NCBI GenBank assembly: GCA_010015675.1
Contig: ML977045.1
Span: forward strand, 58,102 to 122,101
Direction of reading: 5' to 3'
Length of the DNA stretch: 64,000 nt
From: Byssothecium circinans
Taxonomy: Eukaryota > Ascomycota > Dothideomycetes > Pleosporales > Massarinaceae
Below the pieces are notes generated by a model, which saw only the letters and a program-made list of their open reading frames with translations, was not told the DNA's origin and ran no database searches. Numbering within the stretch: the stretch's first letter is position 1; the number at the start of each line of letters is the position of its first letter. Shown here in pieces: positions 22,004-33,030 of this stretch. The position numbers and the translations under genes were made by a program.

Positions 22004-22788
22004 AATGGCGCTAAGCGGCCTTCCCTACCGCGTCGAAAAGGGTTAAGAGGGTATGTTCCTAGTAAAAGTGACCATTAGAAAGCATTACAATATGGACTCT
22101 AAAAATTTTGAGAGGCACTTGCGTATACTATGTGAAGGTGCGAGAGGTGACAAAGCAGCTAGGAACTAGCCTGTACGCTGCGCAAGTATTCGATAATTAG
22201 ATATTATCACCGTTTCAAAGGCCGTTGACAGGAAAGCAGCTACGGAGAGGGTGAGAGGCCTTGGATATTCCCCATCATCCATCCGTACTACCAACGCTAA
22301 GGAAAACCAAAAACTATAAAATATTTCCGCCTAACATGGCATCAAATAATAGTTAAAAAGATTTCTTGTGCCAGATATATGCCTTAGGTCTCATTAAGTC
22401 CCACTCGTGCGTAGCGCCGCCCAGATGAAGTAGAGATGCCCTACTCGCCCCACGAGGCATGGGACGAGCAAAGAGAATAGAGCCCAAACTGCATATTTTC
22501 AGCACCAACTAAAGCCAGCATGTTAGTGGAATTCTAGTATTCAACACGCATCATATTATAACCTGGCTTTAAATGTAGTAGATAACGCGCTGCTGTTGAA
22601 GCGCAAAGAACCGGACGTGGGGGTGTGGCCCACCATGCGGGTTTCAGGGAGATTGGATTATACTTTCGGAGCGTTTCCCTAGAACAAAGATACGGCCGTT
22701 CGACTACCATAGGATATATATCAGGATTATGCATCAAGGATCCATCAAAAATATAGTTGACTCCTGTGGAAGGGAAGTTCAAGCACTA
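22004..22788. other. Intergenic
   Basis: No coding pattern is seen. TA at 22787-22788 is the left target-site copy of the MITE that follows. Confidence 0.4.
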
Positions 22789-23127
22789 CGGAGGTGCTTA
22801 ACAACCTATGGGGCCGGTGGTCGGTGCTCATGAGTAGGGCCGAGTTTGGCCGTTAGTAGTGCCGAATAGCGCCCAAATAAAGCTTAAGACCTTTACCTTT
22901 CCTTTAATAAAAGCCCTGTTTACACGATTTTAACGTGTACTAGTAAATAGAGGGTAAAATTATACCTTAGAGCCTTTATTTCTACCTTTTTACGACTACT
23001 TTAGTGAATAAATACCTATATATTTACTACTTTGCACAGACCAGGCGTTCTTTGGCGCTTCTCGGCCGAAGTCGGCCCTACTTAGTAAGCACCTACCACC
23101 GGCCCCATAGGTTGTTAAGCACCTCCG
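22789..23127. mobile_element. MITE with ~65-bp TIRs, TA target site
   Basis: The left end reads CGGAGGTGCTTAACAACCTA and continues through a match of about 65 bp with the reverse complement of the right end (about 23,060-23,127), with a few mismatches. TA flanks both sides (22787-22788, 23128-23129). The element is 339 bp, AT-rich in the middle and non-coding. TA duplication points to Tc1/mariner-type mobilisation. The TIR does not match the pogo-like element at 10464, so its transposase source is not in the window. Confidence 0.85.
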
Positions 23128-23129
23128 TA

Positions 23130-24142
23130 TGTTTTTGAGCGTTTGTTATCGAACATCATTAGTGCGCATTTGTTGCCCCCTCCACATTTGCAAACATAGT
23201 TGAAACGTCTTCTTCTTCGTCTCGTGTCTCAGTATCGTGGGGCCGTACAGCTCCTCCAACACCCTGATCTTCTCCCACCCGTTGGTATCTTTCTCCTGTG
23301 TTTTAGTGATTACCGTTTAGCTCAAACTCCGTGCATAAGCGAAGTCTGCACATGCAGTGATTGACCGCTGGAAATCTGTTCTGTCGTCGGAGTGTACTGA
23401 ACAGTACATGCAGAGATCCTACAAAAATGTGATGCTTTGGTAGCTTCCTGACAAACCTGTTTAAGAAACATGGCAAGTCGCCGCCTAAGAGCCGAATCTG
23501 TTGTATGTGCATTGCTTCTACGCATGTCGAGAAAAAAACGTTCCCCATGTTAGCTTTTGTTGCCTTGATGGACGATATAGCAAAGGTTTGAAGGCGGGAT
23601 AAGACATGATCTTCAACGGAACTCTGAATGTCGAACTCAGCTCAGCCGAACTCACGGTATGATAGCTCTTAATTGGAATAACGCACGCCCGGCGCCTTTT
23701 GGAGCACCTAAAGGAAGCGATACTCGTTCAGCTCTTCCAAGTCCTTAGCAATCGATATATATTTACCTCGTCAAAGTTAGTGAAGAGCTTCCAACAATAT
23801 GTTTCGACATCATGAAGAAGTTTGGACTAGGGCTTTTCGTCACCCAAGAAATCTTTTAATGCACAATAAAGATGAGGTGATCTCGTTCCTTCGTTATTGT
23901 GTTCTCAAGTTCACCGAGCTCACAACGTTACATAAACTTCTATACAATTAGAATCTGAAATAGGTCAGAGTACGACCTGGCAGTGGCATTGAATATAGAC
24001 CAAAATCAGGAAACATCACGACGTCGTTCTCCATTGATAGTCAACTCCGCATGCTCGAAGGAAATTTTGCGGAAAACCTACTTAGAAACTACATGGAAAT
24101 GGAGACAAAGGCAAAAACATGAACCACGTCAGCAAAGCTCTA
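23130..24142. other. Intergenic, 3' side of the P450 gene
   Basis: Both strands carry only short frames without motifs. No repeat or RNA gene was recognised. Confidence 0.4.
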
Positions 24143-25973
24143 TCACAGAACGCGCTCTCTCACCAAGACCTCAGCATCCGGGTGCAAGATATCCATATCC
24201 ATCAGCTTCAAACTGTCAGGCCTACTCTGTCCTTCTTTCAAGGCTAAGTCGAACCGCTGCAACAACTTTATGAGGATTATCTTGCCCATGGCCGCCCCAA
24301 AGAAACGACCTAGAACATTGTTAGTAAAGAAGACACGTGCATGAATATAAATAAGACGAACCTGGGCATTGCTGACGTCCGCTGCCAAGATGCATCGCCG
24401 CCGCCGTGTTAGACGTGAACTGGAGTCCACTGTGGTCCTGTTTTGGATCGAGACGCATGCGTTCAAATCTGAAGCCGTCGAATGTCCTTGCGTCGCGAAT
24501 ATAAGAGTCGGAAAGCGACATTGGTCCTCCTGGGAATGATATATGAGCTCCAACAGGGAGCACAGTTCCGGAGGACAGGCGGAAGGGTTGCAGCACTTTA
24601 CGATTCCCTGATACTGCGCAGATATTAGCCGAGAGCACGATCGATAGGAGTTGGCATCAACAAACATTTCGAAATGGGCCGGAACCGCAAAGACTCCTTC
24701 ATGAAGCTATCTAGCTTCCACATTTTTGCTAAGTGAGCGTTGGTGATTTTTTGCTGATCACCCAGCACCTCTCCAATCTCTTCCCTTAGCGCCGGAGCGT
24801 ACTTGTCGAATGCTGCGGCTAGATCGAGTATGCAGTTGCTGACAACGCTGGTGGTCAACTGGAACGCACCAACGCTGCTGCCGATAAGTCTGTGCGCGAT
24901 TGAGTCTGGCGTCATCTCATGGCTGGGTAAAACTTCTGCGTAATACGCAAGCAAAGTTTCCACCTCGTTCCTTGCGCCCCATTCATTCCCGTCATCGTCC
25001 AGGAATTGTTTGATATGAGGACGAAGTAGCTTGTGAAGTCGGCGCTTGTACCAATGGATTCGATGATAGTCCGGCAGCAGATACGCCAAAGGTCTCAAGA
25101 AAGGAGGCAAAGTCTTCAAGTATGTTGAGGCAAAGGCTACGCTCTGCGCATAACCTACAATGTTGTCGATCCACTCAGGGTCTCGGCAGAGCTCTGAACC
25201 TACCGTCGTTCGCGTTGCTATCTGAACTAGGAGCGGACGGATCGTGGCATTTAGTGACACTGGTGTCCAATCTGCACATTGTCAGTTCATTCTTGGCACA
25301 GACCGCTTTCCATTATTTTGAGACAGCAGATCTCGCACCTTGGCAACTTGAGAACCTTCTCGGTATGGCATGTATTGCTTCGTCTGCCGCCAGTCCAACC
25401 TGAACCCCGATCTTGGAGATGTATTGCTTTTTGACGGCATCCAGCGTAGGATGGTCAAAAATTGCGTAGTCTATTGTCGTCCAGTTTCCAATGAAGAACT
25501 GTCTCCGGTTACCTTGGGCCACTGTAAATAGAAGGCGGGGCTGCGTACATCTGTGGAAGCATGACCATTGCTAAGAACGCTATCAGGTGCATCGTTGACT
25601 TCGGCGAGATATTTTGGAGGTAGAACGAGCATGTATCGATTTAGTGTTGGCAAGCGGAAGATTTGGTCGGGGTACTGGTAGGCGTTAGATTTGCGAATAT
25701 GGCGTGAGTCTCAGTGTCTCTTACTTTGACGAAGGCGTCGTCGATAAAGGTTCCTCCATTGAGAAACCATCCCAGCCGGGCGCGTAGTGCTGGGAAAGCA
25801 TGTTTGGAGGAGTATCCCGCAAGCGGGTATGATTCTTTGGAGGTACCGAAAATGTTGATTGTTTTCAAAAGGATAACCGACAAAGCCAAGAGGATCAGGC
25901 CACTGAAGATGTGAAAGCGGCTGCCTGAGGCATCCTGGGCAGACCTCACCAAGGGTAAAATTGTTTCGTTCAT
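24143..25973 (-). CDS. Cytochrome P450 monooxygenase (cluster P450)
   Basis: Six exons (25973-25725, 25674-25549, 25498-25339, 25271-24666, 24613-24362, 24309-24143) give 519 residues, with introns of 50-67 nt and every junction in frame. It has an N-terminal membrane anchor (HIFSGLILLALSVILL), I-helix SVGAFQLTTSV, K-helix ESLR, the FDGFRFERMR segment and heme loop LGSGRQQCPGR with the axial Cys split from Arg by the last intron. The conserved Phe of the heme loop is Leu here. The I-helix lacks the usual acidic-Thr pair, as in several fungal secondary-metabolism P450s. It is an ER-bound oxygenase. It shares a 621-bp divergent promoter region with the BBE oxidase, which suggests joint control and a tailoring role for the neighbouring PKS product. 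Confidence 0.92.
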
Positions 25974-26594
25974 CGTTGTTCGGGGATACCAACAACAAAA
26001 ATTTGGAACTCAGGTATAGGGCACTCAGATGGAGATAGAAGTATTGAGCTTGGTAGCATCATAAATTGACCTTTGCTAGATGCCATCCCTCCGTCGCACC
26101 TGTGGTTTCCGTGCCGGGGCCAATCAAGTGCTCCTCTTCCGGCATTATTGAAATGACCGGGCATCATCCGTTCGCCAAGTCTCTCTCGGAGTGCGAAATG
26201 CCAAATCACTCTCATTCTACCTGCATTCTACCATACTCGTACGAGCCAGTCAATAAAAGGAAAAGGGTTATGACGAGGCTACCCCTGTCGAGGTGAGCAT
26301 GGTACGATGCATTGAATGCAGCTGCATCTACTCCGTCTCACTGCAGGAGCACGGGCCACTGTGGCACGGGCGAGGCCCTCTCCAGCATCAGCGCCCGTCA
26401 GAATTGCACGTATGAGGAACAAATATGCCGGTGCGTCCGCCTCCTGTCGTATAGTCTAGAAGCCACCCTGAGCGCCTTGCGAACTTAGGAGTTGGTGCTA
26501 GCGAGCACTTTAATTATCAGCCGAAGTACACCTTGGTACGTACCCTATCGCAGTCAGTCACCGCACCCTCCCATCCTGCTGCAAGCTAATCACC
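25974..26594. promoter_or_regulatory. Shared divergent promoter region, P450 / FAD oxidase
   Basis: 621 bp separate the start codons of two oppositely transcribed oxidative genes. I could not assign a clear TATA box or a cluster-regulator site by eye. The layout alone suggests co-regulation. Confidence 0.5.
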
Positions 26595-28247
26595 ATGTTC
26601 AGTTCCTCCAACGCACGTATACCAATGGAAGTCCTCGTAGCCGCTGCGGCGTGGGCTGCGAGTTCCCTGGGCAACTACCTACCTACACAGGCAGGTGCAG
26701 GACTCCTATCCAGATGGCCATATTCTTCAGACCTGAACACCGCCGATGATCTAACAAAGCGACTTTCCAGCGGCGCGCGTGTATACTGGCCTGGATCGGA
26801 AGGCTTCGATGCCTCGACAGCACGATGGTCTACTCAGGATGCTCCCAATATCACCATCACCGTTGAAGTATCTACCGAGGCTGATGTGGTTGAGACGGTC
26901 AAGTTCGCGAACAAATATGGCAAGCCGTTCCTGGCCGTCAACAATGGCCATGGAGCGATTACTACGGTCGGAAAGCTCCAGAACGGTATTGAAATCTGGA
27001 TGCGGCAGCTGAACTCGGTCAAGATTGCTGCAGACGGCAAAACGGCGACCTTTGGCGGTGGTATTCTTGCGAAGGGGGTGACGGATGGGCTGTGGGCCGC
27101 CGGAAAACAGACAGGTGAGCTACTCTTTGCTATTATTGTCTTTTTCGATAGTCAGACTAATGACTGTAGTCACTGGTGGATGTGAATGCGTCAGTATTGT
27201 AGGCCCTGGGCTGGGTGGCGGACACGGATTCCTCCAAGGACGATACGGCTTGATATCGGATCAATTTGTCTCTCTTAACGTTGTCAAAGCCGACGGCAAG
27301 CTTGTTACCGTCGACCGCAACCATGAAATGTTTTGGGCTTTGCAGGGCGCTGGTCATAATTTCGGCATCGTGACATCGATTACCGCTAAGATCTACGATG
27401 TGACCCGACCCAAGTGGGCTTATAAGAGCTTCATCTTCACCGGCGACAAGGTAGAGGCGCTTTACACCAACATCAACGAGAAGCTCTTAAAGAATGGGAC
27501 GCAGCCTGTCGACGTCATCAACTATTCGTTCTATTTCTTCAACCCAGCGGTTGATCCCGTCAATGTAAGCTGTTACACTCCTGCAATCACGACGATACTG
27601 ACCATGTCTAGCCTGTCATTGCTTTTTACATCCTTCAAGAGGGAGTGGATGCTGTAGCTGAGGAATACACTACACCTTTCACATCTCTAGGACCTGTCGC
27701 AAGCGAAGGAGAAGGGGGCGACTACAGGGATCTCCCTCGATGGACAGGAAACCACAACGAAGGCCCCGTCTGTACAAAAGCTGGCCTTGCCAATATTCGC
27801 TTCCCCATCGATCTCCAAGTCTACGATATCCCCGCCCAGCGGAAGGTGTACGACGTTTTCGCCTCGACTCTCAAGCAGACGCCCGCTTTCAGCAACTCTC
27901 TTTGCCTCTTTGAGGGATACTCTCTACAAGGCGTTAAGGCCATCCCGTCCAAGAGCACTGCATTTCCGTTCCGCGACAGCAATCTCCTTGTTGCCCCGCT
28001 CATCATCTATAAGGAAGATGGCGAGGAGCTTGGAAAGAAGGCCCAGGCCTTTGGCACAGAGTTACGAGATATTCTTCACAAAGCTAGTGGCAGGACTGAG
28101 CTGCGTGCCTATGTCAACTACGCATTTGGAAATGAGGGCGCCAGGCAGTGGTATGGATACGAACAATGGCGCCAGGATAAGTTGAGAGCCTTGAAGAGAA
28201 AGTTCGACCCCCAGGGGAAGTTTAGCTTCTACGCGCCTATAGCTTAA
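26595..28247 (+). CDS. BBE-type FAD-linked oxidoreductase
   Basis: Three exons (26595-27114, 27170-27564, 27612-28247) join to 516 residues, introns 55 and 47 nt. A hydrophobic N-terminus (MEVLVAAAAWAASSLG) could be a signal peptide. The FAD_binding_4 domain follows, with ITITVEVSTEADVVETVKFA, the flavin-attachment region AVNNGHGAITTVG (His about 119, expected to bind FAD covalently) and GPGLGGGHGFLQGRYGLISD. The C-terminal BBE domain has AYVNYAFGNEGARQWYG and the KRKFDPQGKFSF end. Family members oxidise alcohols, amines or polyene precursors, and some drive ring-forming steps on polyketides. Sitting between a P450 and an HR-PKS, it is a likely tailoring oxidase. Its substrate is unknown. Confidence 0.92.
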
Positions 28248-28538
28248 AGGTCTAGACCTGTGACCTCTTTCCCTGTTAGTCACTGATTCGTTAATGTAGT
28301 GTTAGAAAAAATGGGGAGCGTCTTGATTCGAGAGAGTGGTAGTTAGTAATAATAGCAAGCATACCCATCTTTGTTCGCTCGTCATGAACATTTTCATGCA
28401 TTGTAAGCGTGTGGTGGAGCCGAAAAGCTGACGTTAAGCGGTCATTGCAACGCAGCGTGAGCTTACGACAGCAACGCCGTGGTGTTCAGATATTTACTGC
28501 ATCAATGGCAACCTGAACTCCGGAGCCAGTTGGCTGTA

Positions 28539-28799
28539 CAGCGTCTTGCCAACTCCGACGGGATAAACAGGGATCCCGTCACAGAGCTGACACAGTAAGG
28601 TAGCCAGCACCTCTAATTGGTGCAAATCTTTAAAAGTGGAGACAAAATTCAAAACGATCTTCGATTTTTAAGACCAATCTTTAACTTTAAAGACGGAATT
28701 CTAAAATCCTTGCTATCCAATTCGCTGATGGGCCATGTCTAATCCTTGAGGGAACCCTGCCGGAACCCTGTTTGCCCCGTCGGAGTTGACAAGACGCTG
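28539..28799. mobile_element. MITE with ~50-bp TIRs, TA target site (family A, copy 1)
   Basis: The left end begins CAGCGTCTTGCCAACTCCGA and the right end is its inverted match (CGGAGTTGACAAGACGCTG). TA lies outside both ends (28537-28538, 28800-28801). The 261-bp element has an AT-rich core. Inside each TIR is a CGACGGG(A/G)(C/T)AAACAGGG block that recurs in the element at 32200, so the two belong to one family. Confidence 0.85.
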
Positions 28800-28801
28800 T
28801 A

Positions 28802-30171
28802 CCATTTGCCCAGATTGCGTATGATAAGGGCACCATTTACCACTCATCTGAGTTACGCATTGAGAATACCTGAGCGAATAGTCTTGTATACGCTAACAGT
28901 TTTTGGCAAACAATGCAGTTGTTCTTGCGGTCTCGGCCTCCAACGTCAGACCCAAATCCCAGCTCCGGCGTTGAAGGCGGGATCGGCTGCTATACTTTAG
29001 TTCTTATGCAAGCTGACCAAGTCCGTACAGCTAGCAGGCAGTATGATGCCCTGTCAATACATTTTCGAAGTTTATTCCTAATCCTCAGTGCCTCACACAA
29101 AAGGCTTCCGTAGAATCTCACATAAGCACTCCAAGCTAGGCTCAAAGGAGCAGTATGGCCTCGGCGATCACGTCAGCCGCTTCAGGCCCCAGACGCAGGC
29201 TTGGGTCATTTCCTACTTGCAGAAGTCCCCTCGCGCGGCCCGAACTAAGCGTCTGATTTGCTTAAATTCATTCATTGCCTTCCTATTTAAGTCTGAAGTG
29301 CAGGTGGAAACAGTGCGCCGGTGCATTTCGAATAGGGATGGACGCATACGTATGCCGCACGGGATACACGCGCTGGAGTTGCGGCCATCGCGAGTGGATG
29401 GAGGGCCATGAGGGCCAAGTTTGTAGCGGTTATTACTAATATCTGCTTGCTTCACACGGGATGAACCCTCTAGGCAGAGATACACGCGCAGTATGCCGTA
29501 CGAGATAAACGCTTACAGTATATGTAAATTGTATACAAAATATGCTCAAACGCGTAGTGTTCTTACTTAATACTACTTTACGTCATTTCATCTATCTCCC
29601 GGGTGATTTGTAAGCCTTCCAAAACCAAGGACAAAACTATATACAGAGACCTCTACGAATGGCGGAAGGTTAGTAAAGCGCCCCAAAAATCACTCCAGCA
29701 GCACAATTTAAGTAGGCGGGCCATCTTTAGCTAAATGCACCACGTGCAGTATAAGCAGCTTGTATATACAGGATTTACAATACATGTAACCTTAACCGGC
29801 CATCCTTAATTTCGAAGCCGCGATCATGCAGTGAAAGGCACGTAGTCCCTGACCGGGCCGAGCCTGGCTTCAAATGATAGCGCCTGATCCCTGGTCAATG
29901 CTCACCCCTGTAAAACAGTCACAGGGTTAGGATACCGATACAGTCAGAGGTCCGTTATAAGGACGAGTCTATGAAGGCGATTGAAACCCGAGTGCCGCAA
30001 AATCTCCTGGGATGCCTCCTGTAAATACCGAGGAGACATGGAGTCGTATCAAGTGCACAGTGAACCTGCGTTCGACCTAAATAGAGAGTGGCCAGCGTCC
30101 CTTCGCTAGTAGTAAGACGCAGTGCGCCCAGAGGATTGTCCATTACCCATCTCGTCATTCCACCACACGCC
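28802..30171. other. Intergenic, no supported gene
   Basis: Several short frames on both strands have no motif. 29409-29437 is one arm of a 29-bp imperfect direct repeat whose partner is at 31652-31680, beyond the rhodopsin-domain gene. The last few hundred bases form that gene's upstream region. Confidence 0.4.
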
Positions 30172-31494
30172 ATGACTCTGGTAGACTCTTTGCCTCACAA
30201 TGGACCTGGGATAGCCGATATCGTTGTTGAGACGATTCTTCTCTTCTTCTGCTACGTAACATTGGGGTTGCGGCTTTGGTCTCGCCGAATCAAGGGCATT
30301 CGATGGCAGTTGAACGACTATTTGATCATCGTTGCGACGGTAAGTCTGGAACTCCGAAATCAATGCTACATACTTCTACTGACTTGTAACTCAAGATCCT
30401 TATGACTGGACGCTATGTAAATGAACTCCTGGCTATCTTTCTGGGCGGCCTAGGGCTACACGTACAAGAAGTGGCAGCAGTTGCAGGAACGACAGCTTTG
30501 TCGAAGCTGCTGCAGGTAAGTTTCAAATCTGCTGGATTAAGAGCATCTGATTTTTCGACATCTGAAGCAAAAGAGCTGACTATGCCTCTCGTACAGATTG
30601 TCTACATAGCCGATCTCCTCTGGGTTACCATCACCACACTTGTCAAGTTATCCATCCTTCACTTCTATCTCAGTGTCTTCCACATCGAGAAAAAATTTGT
30701 CTACGCATGCTACTTCACGATGGCACTTTGCGCCGCATACTGGATAGGCTGCTTCTTCTCGTTTGCCTTCTTCTGCACGCCTGTGGAGAAGATATGGCAT
30801 CCTGCATTACCAGGCCACTGTGGCGAGCCCAATTCGAAATACATCGCCTCTGCTTCTATAGATCTTGCCGTCGACATCATCATCATTGTTCTCCCGATGC
30901 CTATTATTTGGACATTGCAGATGCCTCTAGGCAGGAAGGTCGGATTAATAGGAGTCTTTGCGATTGGTTTGTTGTAAGGCAATCCTCTTCTCATTCACTA
31001 CCTGTTCGCTAGCTGATAAAACGCGTAGTATCATTGCGATAACTGCTGTCCGCTTCAAGTTCTTTGTAGAACTCGACTTCAACGACCTCACTTACGGATT
31101 TTGGCGCATGGCCCTTTTTTCGGCTTTGGTCCCTCTTCTGGGGATCATCAGCGCGAATATTCCCATCATACCGCCGGCGTTCCAGAGGATATTCCGCACA
31201 AATGTTCTTGCTACGCAGGTGCAGTCAAACACCGGAGGAAGCTCATCAGCGGGATTCTCGAAGAAGAAAGGAGGGGATACGTTCAATGAAACTGAGTTTG
31301 AGAGGCTATCGGATCCGGAAATACCGCTGGTCGAGGTTCATGGGAACCGTACGTAAGTTCCCGTCATTCGTTCAAGATAGCACATGAGTTCTGACCGATC
31401 ATATGCAGGCTACCCGGGCAAGGAGAGCCCTAACGGCGAAGGTGATAGGATCAAAATCACGACAGGTTGGAGTGTTCACTCGACGATAGTATAG
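30172..31494 (+). CDS. SAT4/rhodopsin-domain integral membrane protein
   Basis: Five exons (30172-30339, 30396-30515, 30597-30973, 31029-31348, 31409-31494) give 356 residues. The intron at 30516-30596 is a multiple of three and could be retained. The start ATG 30172 is followed by a hydrophobic helix (IVVETILLFFCYVTLGLRLW), and about seven membrane segments can be counted, among them LVKLSILHFYLSVF, the SIDLAVDIIIIVLPMPIIW helix and ALFSALVPLLGIISANIPII. The tail ends with an ITTGWSV motif common in this family. These fungal proteins resemble PTH11-like receptors, but their function is largely unknown. It lies between the FAD oxidase and the PKS, so a link to the cluster is possible but unproved. 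Confidence 0.88.
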
Positions 31495-32197
31495 GACGTG
31501 TAGGTGGACCAGATCACTACACTTAGATAATGCTTGAATTTGTAATGCATGATGAAAACTTAATTTTTTTATTGGCCTCGGCTGTATCCAGTCACCTCTA
31601 CTTTTCTCGAGCTGCGGTTATAGCGAGCTGAAAGACTCGTATAGAAACCCGTGAGGGCCAAGTTTGTGGCAGTTATTACTCATGTGCGGCTCCACATGCT
31701 TTCTGTGCCTTGCAGCTGCTTCCCATACGTAAAGGGTCTCGGTATGGGCTACAACTCCTTTCCTTTCGCGAGGGTTGGCAGTTGGTTGAACGCAGAGTAC
31801 TGTGTGTTAGTAAAGAGTAGCCGGTGTCAGACAGGACCCCGGTCCCGATTCTGCCCCATTAGTGCACGCATGGGCTACGGAGGGAACATGCATGTGGCGG
31901 AGGTGTTATCGGTGGTTTGCGAAATCATATGCACCACCTAAAAACAGAGGTAATCTGTGCGAGTATACTGTATTGAGTAGTAATTAGGCTAGAAACAGTT
32001 AATAACGTCACCTTACCCCTATCTTACCCCTATCTTACCCCTCATAACGTCCCTTACTATCCTTTTAATAGTAGGTGGGGGGAGGAAGTGACGATATGAG
32101 GGCAAACGAGGGTTAAAAGAGGGGCTACTTACTCTTTTAAGCCTATTTCCTACCATATTTGGAATATTGACCTATATACCCTCTCGCGGGCGGTGCA
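31495..32197. other. Intergenic with a small CTTACCCCTAT tandem run
   Basis: Near 32,012-32,043 the unit CTTACCCCTAT is repeated about two and a half times. 31652-31680 is the second arm of the 29-bp direct repeat noted at 29409. No coding pattern is seen. Confidence 0.5.
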
Positions 32198-32199
32198 TA

Positions 32200-32479
32200 C
32201 TGCACCTTACCACGCCCGACGGGACAAACAGGGTTCCGGCAGGGATTCTACAAGGGGCAGCAGCCAATAGGGCAACTAAAATATCAGGATCGGGCAATGA
32301 TTCCGTCTTAACCTTAAAGACGTTTCTTAATATTGTTATAGATTTTTAAGCTTTAGCTGATTAAAATCCTAGATTAAAGAATTTACCACCATAGTACGCC
32401 AATCAAGAGGCCGCATAAAGTATGACTTAGTATCCTAGCTGGTAACCCTGTTTGTCCCGTCGGGCGTGGTAAGGTGCAG
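32200..32479. mobile_element. MITE with ~45-bp TIRs, TA target site (family A, copy 2)
   Basis: The left end begins CTGCACCTTACCACGCCCGA and the right end is the near-perfect inverted match. TA lies at 32198-32199 and 32480-32481. The element is 280 bp with an AT-rich non-coding middle. It shares the GACGGGACAAACAGGGTTCC block with the copy at 28539. It sits about 0.55 kb upstream of the PKS start codon. Confidence 0.85.
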
Positions 32480-32481
32480 TA

Positions 32482-33030
32482 TGATTTCGCAAACGGTAAT
32501 AGCGCCGAAGCACAACGTGCCTCATCACTGGATCCTGAAAGGGCATCCCCGCGACGAAATTGTCCGTCCTCGGATCCTTGCACGGTTCTAGACTTAGTGT
32601 TACATACAGACGTGTGTATTTCGGAGTCCGAACTTTGGATCGTGCTATTGTCATACCATAGTCACTATCATCAAAGTTTGAGCGGACGGGCACATACCAG
32701 TAATATTTTTTACCAGAAACGGACAACGGGCAGGGGCAATTACCAACCCGGTTCTTCCGGTCATTTCTCGATTGCAACCCTTTTCTTACTCTCTCTTTGG
32801 AGAAGACGGAAATTGTACCCTCGCTTGGAATTCCTACTCAGCCGTACACCGAGAGACCGTGACTGAGTCGCAAGCTTGATATCGTGTTTGCTACTGGCGT
32901 AAAAGCGCGATAACCTCTTGTCTTCTATTGCTCCACAATTTTTTTGTGAATAAGTGAAGAAAGAGTTCGTGTTAAGCCCTGCGACACGTGCTCCACCTTG
33001 ACTAAGCCCGACTTTCAAGTTCCAATTAAG
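32482..33030 (+). promoter_or_regulatory. Upstream region of the PKS gene
   Basis: 549 bp between a MITE and the PKS ATG. No sure TATA box or regulator site was found by eye. The MITE inverted repeats at its left border are the only structure seen. Confidence 0.4.

Noticed and set aside
32012..32043. CTTACCCCTAT run as a possible telomere relic
   Set aside because: Only about two and a half units, and the unit is not the CCCTAA repeat of filamentous fungi. It is a short microsatellite.
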